From NCBI GenBank assembly GCA_964389805.1, contig CAYMFU010000162.1, positions 1 through 8,738 on the forward strand: a DNA stretch of 8,738 bases, in the 5' to 3' direction. Source of the stretch: JAGTVG01 sp964389805. GTDB lineage: Bacteria > Bacteroidota > Bacteroidia > Cytophagales > Cyclobacteriaceae. Shown here piece by piece: positions 1 to 7,500 of the stretch. The notes below the pieces were generated by a model that was not told the origin of the DNA, did not search any database, and saw only the letters and a list, made by a program, of their open reading frames with translations. The position numbers and the translations under genes are program-made. Each line of letters opens with the position of its first letter. Within the stretch, counting starts at the first letter, position 1.

Positions 1-3000
1 GAACAAATTTGGAGAATCACCGTAATTACATCTCCTGCAAGCAATCAGAAAGAAATTTCCAATTTCTTCGTCAATGGTTTCAATGGCGTCCCCGACAGCG
101 GGGCCGGCACCATCACCGTTACTGTTCCCTACGGTACTCCCGTTAATGCCATGGTCGCTACATTCGATATCTCCGCCGACGCTTCGGCCAATCCCCCTTC
201 CGGATCTACTTTCGACTTTTCTACGCCTAAGAATATTACCGTCACCGCTCAGGATAATTCCACTAAGGTTTGGACCGTGACAGCTAACATCTTACCAAAT
301 ACCGAAACTGATATCCTGACATACAGCCTTCCTGGCCAGACAGGACCTGCTACTATTAATAACGGTAACCATACTGTCCTTGTAGAAATTCCATTTGGAA
401 CCGATGTGACCAGCCTTGTGGCTACATTCTCCCTTTCTCCTCAGGCTTCTGCTTCTGTCGCGGCTACTCCACAGGTCAGTGGATCGACGCCCAATAACTT
501 CAACACACCGGTTACTTATGCTGTTCAGGCTGGAGATGGAACCATACAAAATTGGATTATAACCATTTCATTTGCTCCTAATACTGAAACTGATATACTA
601 TCGTACAGTGTCGATGGATATAATGGAACTGTGAATAGCGGAAATCATACTATTAGTATACTTGTTCCTTATGGAACTGATGTCTCTGATATGACCGCCA
701 CATTCTCCCTGTCTCCTGAAGCAGAAGCGAGAGTATCTGGCAGCCTGCAAGAGAGCGGTATATCATCATTAAATTTCTCTGGTCCGATCACTTATAACAT
801 AATAGCAGGGGATGGAATCACAACTCAAGATTGGATTGTTTCAATTAATTTCGCTCCAAATACTGCTGCAGATTTTGAATCTTTCTCATTTCCGGAACAG
901 ACAGGGGATGCCGTAATTAACACAAACACAAACACAATATATATTCAGGTTGCATATGGTACGTCTTTATCAAATCTGACAGCGTCCTTTCAATTATCAT
1001 ATGGCGCCACAGCGAATATCAGTGGTATACAACAGACAAGTGGAGTAACTTCAAATAATTTTTCAACAATCTTAGTTTACACAGTTGTTGCAGAAGATGG
1101 AGTATCATCCCAAAACTGGACCGTGGATGTATTAGCAGAACCCAATTTTGCAACAGATATTATCTCATTTAGTTTACCGGGAGAAATCGGAAATTCAATA
1201 GTAAACTCTGGAAGTCACTCAGTTGTGGTAGTAATGCCATTTGGAAGTAGTATATCAAACCTTATTGCTTCCTTTACATTGTCACCAGGTGCGGAAGCCT
1301 CAGTTAATGGTGTTACTCAAAATAGCGGAAGTACGTCAAACGATTTCAGTAATGAACTCATCTATACCATTATTGCTGAAAATGGAGTAGATACTCAGGA
1401 TTGGACAATCCAGGTATCTATCGCACCCAATACGAGCACTGGAATTTTATTGTTCAGTTTTGATGAAATATCCCGACCTTCAATAATTGACAATGATAAC
1501 CAATCGATAGATGTTCTGGTTGTATATGGAACTGATTTGACGAACCTCACTCCAATCTTTACCTTGTCTGAAGGTGCATCTGCTACAGTTGGTGGAGTCA
1601 CACAGCAAAGCAATGTCACATCAAATGATTACACGAATCCAGTCACTTATATAGTAACAGCCCAGGATGGAATTACAACTCAGGATTGGATAATTACTGT
1701 TGCTCCGGCACAAAACACAGAAGCAGAGATGTTGGAATACAGCTTCGCTGAACAAACCGGACCTGCAACCATCGATGATATTGCAAAACAGGTCAATATA
1801 CTGGTTGAATATGACACAGATGTGACTGATCTGGTGGCAACATTCACTTTATCTGATAATGCTACGGCCAAGGTGGGAGTAGATATCCAAAGTAGCGGTG
1901 TCACCTCCAATGATTTTACTGGTGTAGTGACCTACGTAGTTACTTCTGAAGATGAATCCTTATCGAATATTTGGAATGTATCGGTAACAAGGGCTGATAA
2001 TTCAAGTGCTGATATATTAACATTTGCCTTACCCGGTCAAACAAAAGCTGCTGAAATTGATACATTGGATCATATAATTGATCTTGAGGTTGAATATGGA
2101 ACAGATCTTTCAAATCTAATTGCCTCATTTACGCTTTCTCCACAGGCGACTGCCTATATTGGCCCTGTACGTCAGGTAAGTGATACCTCTGCAAATGATT
2201 ACACTACTGAGATTACAATTATTGTTCATGCTGGCGATGGAATTACTGTTCAGGAATGGATTATTATTGTAACATCGACAACACCCAATACGGAAACAGA
2301 AATAATTACATTCAGCTTTCCAGAGCAGGAATATATTAGATTTGATACATCTGATAACAAACATCATATTCATGTTTATGTAAATGAAGAGGTGGAACTT
2401 GACAGCCTTATCGCATCCTTCGAATTATCTGGCGGTGCTTATGCGATGGTTGATGGTGTTTTGCAGGAAAGCGGGATGACCGTGAATGATTTTACTGACA
2501 CTGTAACATATGTAATAATGGCTCAGGATAGTTCAACGCAACAGCATTGGACCGTTGTTGTAGAGCCCGATTTCGGTTTTGCATATAACCAGCGACCGGT
2601 GGAATTTCCAGTGAGCCAAAATCGAATACTAGCAAGTGCCAAATTGCCCTTAAACCAAAATTATGATGAAGTCGATTTTTATTACAGGAAATTTGAGGAT
2701 GACACCTGGCATACTCCTTTACAAGTAACTGGTAATCAGGAAATATATGAAATTGATATAACAAGGGAAATGACCGGCAACCTCGGTATGTATTATTATT
2801 TTGAAGCGGTCGATTCTATTGGTAATGGCGTCGCACTTCCAGAAACTCAAATGATACTGCATTATGACACTGTTTTCGCTGAGATCCCCAATTTGAAATT
2901 TGGCGAATCAGTAAATCAATACCAGATTGTTTCCGTTCCGCTTGATTTACAAAATCCAGATGCGGAAGCAGTATTTGATGAATTGGGAGAATATGATATT

Positions 3001-4194
3001 AAATATTGGCGCCTGTTTCATCATGACGGAGTTTCAACAAATGAATATAGAAGTGGATTTACAAATATCAGCCCAGGATTGGGCTACTGGCTGATCGCCC
3101 GCGAACCTAGTCCTATTGAAACTGGTGAGGGTCGAACCGTTAGGCCAGATAGTGTTACACATGCATATAACCTCGACCTGGAACCTGGATGGAATCAGAT
3201 TGGAAATCCATTCGATATAGACATTCGTTGGGATGACGTAATATTTGATAACAGGAATCTGAATATTGGAAGAATCAAACTGTTTACTAGGGATTCATTA
3301 TCAGAAGGAAATGTTATTCCTAAATTCAGAGGGGGATTTGTTTTCCTTTATGGTGCTCAACCTATAACTGTTCAACTTAGGCCCGAAATCATATCCGTTG
3401 TGTCAAGAAGACATCAATATGTAGATCAGGCTCGGCTCAATTCAATTGATGAACCGAATTGGATCACAGGATTGAAAATATCTAACGGATCGGTTACAAA
3501 TACTTTACCAGGAATAGGAATGCACCCGGAAGCAGTAGAAGGGAAGGACAGGCATGATGATGTACTGATGCCTGTTCCCAAAGAAGTTATTCCCTTCCAG
3601 CTTGCATTTAACCATCCGGATGAAAAATATGATAAATTCAGTTTGGATGTAATTCAGACTACGGATCAATATATCTGGGATTTTGAAGTGAAGAGTTTCG
3701 GATCAGGACAAACATTGACTATCAGCTGGGATAACAGGCGATTCGGGGATAATGAATTTAACCTGATACTGAATCATAAAGGAGTTGAGAAACTCATAGA
3801 TATGAAAGAAATTAAATCCTATTCATTCAAGGCATCGGGAACGGATCAGTTCAGGATCATATACGGAGATGATTCATTTGTAAACAAAGAAATCAAACCA
3901 AGTACTGTAACTTTCGGCAATGGTTATCCTAATCCATTCAGGGATGAAGTAACGATATCTTTTACATTACCTGAAAGTGAATCAGAATACATGGTTAATA
4001 TATCTATTTATGATCTGACCGGTAATCTAGTTAAACAACTTACAAATGAATACTATAGTCCAGGATATTATACCCTTTCCTGGACTTCATTGGATGACTC
4101 AAGAACATTGCAAAATGGAATATATATCATAAAAATGTCAGTTCAATCTGACAAGATCAATACTTCGTTGATCAGGAAAGTGCTCCGATACTAA
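1..4194 (+). CDS. Giant repeat surface protein with type IX secretion C-terminal domain (5'-partial)
   Basis: The frame is open from base 1, and the first 18 residues (beginning EQIWRITV) match the end of a repeat, so the true start and signal peptide lie before the window; the ATG at 151 falls inside a repeat and is not the start. The 1397 visible residues comprise nine repeats of 86-96 residues (residues 19-857) of a DUF5018-like beta-sandwich type, with recurring motifs near YGTDLTNLIASF, QxSGxTxNDF, YTVxAxDG and DW, joined by PNTETD linkers. A 540-residue C-terminal module follows, with PGWNQIGNPF near residue 1062 and a T9SS sorting domain starting at GYPNPF (residue 1308). No cysteine was seen. 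The likely role is an exported adhesin or matrix protein of the outer surface; this is inferred from architecture alone. It is followed 147 bases later by a paralogue. The stop is TAA at 4192. Family-level confidence is high, function unknown. Confidence 0.9.
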   Translation, partial: EQIWRITVITSPASNQKEISNFFVNGFNGVPDSGAGTITVTVPYGTPVNAMVATFDISADASANPPSGSTFDFSTPKNITVTAQDNSTKVWTVTANILPNTETDILTYSLPGQTGPATINNGNHTVLVEIPFGTDVTSLVATFSLSPQASASVAATPQVSGSTPNNFNTPVTYAVQAGDGTIQNWIITISFAPNTETDILSYSVDGYNGTVNSGNHTISILVPYGTDVSDMTATFSLSPEAEARVSGSLQESGISSLNFSGPITYNIIAGDGITTQDWIVSINFAPNTAADFESFSFPEQTGDAVINTNTNTIYIQVAYGTSLSNLTASFQLSYGATANISGIQQTSGVTSNNFSTILVYTVVAEDGVSSQNWTVDVLAEPNFATDIISFSLPGEIGNSIVNSGSHSVVVVMPFGSSISNLIASFTLSPGAEASVNGVTQNSGSTSNDFSNELIYTIIAENGVDTQDWTIQVSIAPNTSTGILLFSFDEISRPSIIDNDNQSIDVLVVYGTDLTNLTPIFTLSEGASATVGGVTQQSNVTSNDYTNPVTYIVTAQDGITTQDWIITVAPAQNTEAEMLEYSFAEQTGPATIDDIAKQVNILVEYDTDVTDLVATFTLSDNATAKVGVDIQSSGVTSNDFTGVVTYVVTSEDESLSNIWNVSVTRADNSSADILTFALPGQTKAAEIDTLDHIIDLEVEYGTDLSNLIASFTLSPQATAYIGPVRQVSDTSANDYTTEITIIVHAGDGITVQEWIIIVTSTTPNTETEIITFSFPEQEYIRFDTSDNKHHIHVYVNEEVELDSLIASFELSGGAYAMVDGVLQESGMTVNDFTDTVTYVIMAQDSSTQQHWTVVVEPDFGFAYNQRPVEFPVSQNRILASAKLPLNQNYDEVDFYYRKFEDDTWHTPLQVTGNQEIYEIDITREMTGNLGMYYYFEAVDSIGNGVALPETQMILHYDTVFAEIPNLKFGESVNQYQIVSVPLDLQNPDAEAVFDELGEYDIKYWRLFHHDGVSTNEYRSGFTNISPGLGYWLIAREPSPIETGEGRTVRPDSVTHAYNLDLEPGWNQIGNPFDIDIRWDDVIFDNRNLNIGRIKLFTRDSLSEGNVIPKFRGGFVFLYGAQPITVQLRPEIISVVSRRHQYVDQARLNSIDEPNWITGLKISNGSVTNTLPGIGMHPEAVEGKDRHDDVLMPVPKEVIPFQLAFNHPDEKYDKFSLDVIQTTDQYIWDFEVKSFGSGQTLTISWDNRRFGDNEFNLILNHKGVEKLIDMKEIKSYSFKASGTDQFRIIYGDDSFVNKEIKPSTVTFGNGYPNPFRDEVTISFTLPESESEYMVNISIYDLTGNLVKQLTNEYYSPGYYTLSWTSLDDSRTLQNGIYIIKMSVQSDKINTSLIRKVLRY
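55..2571 (+). repeat. Array of nine ~95-residue DUF5018-like domain repeats in the first protein
   Basis: Units start at about 55, 313, 595, 874, 1159, 1444, 1729, 2014 and 2302, giving a period near 285 bases. Each unit opens with I-L-S/T-F/Y-S-F/L, then a hairpin with ID/N..NHT, a YGTD/PFGT turn, N-L-x-A-S/T-F-x-L-S, a QxSGxTxNDF loop, a TYxVxAxDG strand and a conserved Trp before the PNTETD linker. The first unit (86 residues) lacks the QxSGxTxNDF loop and has PPSGSTFDF instead, closer to the form I recall for generic DUF5018 domains. The last unit has lost the YGTD turn. Units are clearly homologous but well diverged at the DNA level, so this is an old array and not a recent expansion. 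The DUF5018 assignment is from memory of the family pattern, not from a search. Confidence 0.85.
919..936 (+). repeat. Hexanucleotide microsatellite AACACA x3
   Basis: Three perfect in-frame copies of AACACA encode Asn-Thr-Asn-Thr-Asn-Thr in the first hairpin of the fourth repeat domain. Because the unit is six bases, slippage would add or remove Asn-Thr pairs without shifting the frame. Confidence 0.8.
2572..4191 (+). repeat. C-terminal module, copy 1 (paralogous with 6505-8112)
   Basis: About 540 residues with no repeat-family similarity. Three parts can be seen before the sorting domain. First comes an Ig/fibronectin-like segment (YYRKFEDDTW ... GMYYYFEAVD). Next is a segment with NQYQIVSVPL, AEAVFDELGEYD, WRLF, GLGYWLI and PGWNQIGNPF. 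Last is a beta-rich segment with GMHPEAVEGKDRHDD, TTDQYIWDFEV and FNLILNHKG. The whole module aligns with the second gene nearly without gaps, at about two thirds identical residues by eye. A 24-base stretch is identical in both genes (3799-3822 and 7720-7743). Modules of this kind are often seen in front of secretion domains in FCB-group giant proteins; their function is unknown. Confidence 0.85.
3922..4191 (+). other. Type IX secretion (type A) C-terminal sorting domain of the first protein
   Basis: The last 90 residues start with GYPNPFRDEVTISFTL, followed by VNISIYDLTGNLVKQL, GYYTLSW and NGIYIIKM, and end in IRKVLRY. This matches the T9SS type A sorting domain pattern (YPNPF, strand, Y-D-x-x-G-x-x-V, G-x-Y/H-x-x-x-W, G-x-Y). 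In T9SS organisms the domain directs a periplasmic protein through the outer membrane and is usually cleaved there. A FlgD-like Ig fold is the alternative annotation for the same sequence. Confidence 0.85.
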
Positions 4195-4230
4195 AATTAT
4201 TTCAATTAATTATTGATAAACTTTTATTTA

Positions 4231-4310
4231 GGGGCTATTTGTAAAGTAATACTTTAAATAGATTAATTTAAAAATAGCAGCCCGTTTATTTGATTATTTT
4301 TATAATTTTT
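4231..4310 (+). terminator. Weak hairpin and T-rich tract between the two large genes
   Basis: The 147-base spacer 4195-4341 is strongly AT-rich. Within it CTATTT (4235-4240) and AAAGT (4243-4247) pair with ACTTT (4251-4255) and AAATAG (4256-4261) around an AAT loop, with a GT bulge. An outer GGGCT (4232-4236) could alternatively pair with AGCCC (4279-4283), which is followed by a T-rich stretch to about 4310. This could be a weak intrinsic terminator, but the helix is AT-rich and the T-tract is interrupted. TATAAT occurs at 4301-4306 without a matching upstream element. I did not find a Bacteroidota-type TAnnTTTG promoter at consensus spacing, so whether the genes are co-transcribed remains open. 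Confidence 0.3.
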
Positions 4311-4331
4311 TGCAATTTAACAAGTCCAATT

Positions 4332-4337
4332 AAAGGA
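4332..4337 (+). promoter_or_regulatory. Possible ribosome binding site AAAGGA for the second large gene
   Basis: AAAGGA lies four bases before the ATG at 4342 and is the best purine-rich match near any candidate start, supporting this start over the in-frame ATG at 4399. An ATG at 4337 reads ATG-AAA-TGA and its stop overlaps the gene's start codon, so it is at most a two-residue leader. Confidence 0.5.
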
Positions 4338-4341
4338 TGAA

Positions 4342-4509
4342 ATGAGGAAATCATTAACCACTATCAATATTGATCGGAAGATAGGTTTTTTGAGGGGAAT
4401 GGTATTCAACAGAAATATCTGCCAACAAAGACCCGTATATGGAATTGTGTGTTTAAGATTATTCCTTTTCTCAATACTTCTCATCTTTTTAGTTTCCGCA
4501 ACATATGCC
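4342..4509 (+). other. Long Sec signal peptide of the second large protein
   Basis: Residues 1-38 are basic and only mildly hydrophobic. They precede a strong hydrophobic core (LRLFLFSILLIFLVS) and an Ala-x-Tyr-Ala cleavage site (SATYA, then Gln57). The total of 56 residues is about twice the usual length. If translation starts at ATG 4399 the peptide is 37 residues, and at GTG 4447 it is 21, which is normal. Confidence 0.8.
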
Positions 4510-7500
4510 CAAAGTGATAAGACTGAAATAGAGGATTTCAAGTTCGAACAGCAAACTGGTAGTGCAAAGATCGATGATAATGGTACGGTAAATATTGAAG
4601 TTGAATACGGAACGGATATTACACAGCTTGTTGCGGAATTTAAACTTTCCAAGAAGGCTACAGCTTACGTAAATGGAGTTATGCAGGAAAGTAAAGTTTC
4701 AGTCAATGACTTTACTAATCCAGTTATTTACACTGTTGTAGCCGAAGATGGAGTAACAACCCAGGATTGGATCGTTACTGTATCAATCGAACCAAATTCA
4801 GCAACTGATTTTCTTTCATACAGCTTCCCTGAACAAACCATGCCCGCTGAAATAGATCCTGATCGCCATAGAATAAACATTGAAGTCGCTTATGGTACAG
4901 ATTTGACCAATCTAGTGGCTACATTTGAATTATCCTTTGGGGCCAGAGCCTGGGTTAACTTTTTCTGGGAGCAGGAAAGCGGAGTTACCGCCAATAACTT
5001 TACAGATCCCGTTATTTACAGAGTAATAGCTGAAGATGGAAGTACACGGGAGGACTGGAGGGTAACTGTCACAGTAGCTCCTGAATCAGAAGCCGATATA
5101 ATATCCTTCTATATCCCAGGCCAGGTTGGAGAAGTTGAAATTGATATGGGCAATCAAACCGTGGAACTCTTTATGCCTTTCGGGTCTGATCTCACTAATC
5201 TGGTCAGCAACTTCAGAATCTCATATGGGGCAATTGCGGAAGTGGACGGGATTCTCCAGGAAAGCGGAATAACACCTAATGATTTTACAAATCCTGTGAT
5301 TTATAAAATCTCTTCTTATGATGGCAGCCTTGTAAAAGACTGGACAATTACAGTCGTTGAGCTTCCCAATACTGAGGCGGATATTCTTTCTTTCAGCTTT
5401 CCCGAACAGAAAGATGAGGCTATTATCGATTCTCAAAGAGCCAGGGTAGACATTGAAGTTAAATTTGGAACCGATCTTTCAAATCTGATAGCGAATTTCG
5501 AGCTTTCTCCTCAAGCAACAGCATATGTAAATAACGTAGAACAAGTGAGCGGGATCACGGAAAATGATTTTACCACACCCCTTACTTATATCGTAAGTGC
5601 AGGTGATAATTCTTTAAAGGCATGGAGCGTAACGGTTGCTGAAGCAAGAAATTCAGAAAATGATTTTCTGGTATATAGTGTACCTCAACAAATAGGTGAA
5701 ACAGCCATTGACACAATGAATCATACTTTAAGTATAGATTTACTCTATAGTACAGAATTGGATAATTTGATAGCTTCCTTTGAACTTCCTCAGCAAGCTG
5801 TTACTTATGTAAATGGTATACAACAGGAAAGCGGCCTTACACCAAATGACTTTAGCGTTCCTTTAACCTATACAGTAACAGCAGGAGACCAAAGTACTGC
5901 TGAATATGATGTCCTTGTTAACGTGTTGCCCAATAACCAAACAGATATTCTTGATTTCGGATTTGACCAGGAAACTGGACCAGCCAATATTGATAATACC
6001 AACCATACTGTGGATATTGAAGTAGGCTATGGGATTGATCTGTCAAGTCTCACGGCGGATTTTTCTTTATCTCCTCTTGCCACAGCTTATATTGGCGATA
6101 TACTGCAGGAAAGCGGTGTGAATGTTAATGATTTCTCCAATACAGTTGTATATACAATATTAGCTGGCGACCAGGTTTCTATCCAGGACTGGGAAATAAA
6201 CGTTGTAAATAAACTGCCGTCAAATTCAACTGAATTCCTTAGCTACAGTACTGATAGTCAAATAGGCGAAACTGTCTTTGATACAATAAATAATAAAATT
6301 TATCTGGCTGTTATAAGTGATACTCAAATCAATAACCTGATAACAACTTTCGAGTTATCTTATGGTGCCTCAGCTTACGTGAATGATATTCTTCAGATCA
6401 GCAATGTTACTCCTAATGACTTTACAAATCCGCTGGATTATACTGTAATAGCTGAAGATAATATTACCGAGGAACAATGGACGGTTTATATTTCAGTTGG
6501 TACTGAATTCAATTATCTAAATGATCCGGAGGAATTTCCAATGAGCAGTGAATCCATTGAGGTTAGTGCCTTATCCCTTGATTTTGAGAATATCGACTAT
6601 GCGACATTCTTTTACAGAAAGGTAGAGGATCAGGTTTGGTCGAACATTTTAGTGCCTGGATATCTTGGAACCTACCAGATGGACATTTCGAAGGAAATGG
6701 TTGGAAATGTAGGACTATACTATTATTTCGAAGCGGCGGATACCTCCGGTGGGTACATATCCTTGCCTAAAAAACAATTGATCCTGCATTACGATACAAA
6801 TTATCCAGCAATTCCTAATTTGAGGTTTGGGGAAACTGTTAACCAATATCAAATCATTTCGGTACCTCTTAACCTTCAGAATACAAATGCTGAGGCTGTC
6901 TTTGATGAACTTGGTGAATATGACATCAAAAAATGGAGGTTATTTAATTATAATGATGGATCCACAAAAGAATATAAAAGTGGATTTACCAATATTGATC
7001 CAGGATTAGGATACTGGCTTATCGTTCGTGAGTCAGCAAGTATTACAACCGGGGAGGGAAGAACAGTTCGTATCGATAGCGTTACTGGATTCCAGATTAA
7101 CCTGAATCCTGGATGGAACCAGATCGGTAATCCATATGATATGGATATGAATTGGGATCATGTGATCTTTGACAACATGAATCTTAATATTGGGAGGGTA
7201 AAATTGTTCAATCAAGATTCCCTGAGTGAAGGAAATATTATCCCACGATACCGTGGGGGCTTTGTCTTTCTGGATGGCGTGCAACCAATTAACGTAAATT
7301 TAAGACCTTCTATGGTTCCTGCAGGGCGAATTCAACAATATATAGATCCAGCCAGAATGAATTCACTCGATGAAACAAGCTGGACCGCCGGATTAAAATT
7401 ATCAAATGGTATTGTTTCTCATAACTTGTCAGGCATAGGAATGCATCCTGAAGCAATAGAGGGAAAAGACAGGCACGATGATATACTTCTACCTATTCCT

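Noticed and set aside
1395..2373. Several - strand frames of 60-80 codons opposite the first array
   Set aside because: They mirror the repeat periodicity of the coding strand and have no ribosome site or recognisable protein.
151..4194. ATG at 151 as the start of the first gene
   Set aside because: The frame is open to base 1, the upstream residues complete the same repeat domain, and there is no signal peptide at 151.
4195..4341. A clear promoter for the second large gene
   Set aside because: Only an isolated TATAAT (4301-4306) was found, with no spaced partner and no consensus TAnnTTTG, and such AT-rich DNA yields these by chance.
55..6504. Regular repeats as a possible CRISPR array or satellite DNA
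   Set aside because: The period is about 285 bases, in frame, and conserved at the protein level but not the DNA level; these are protein domains.
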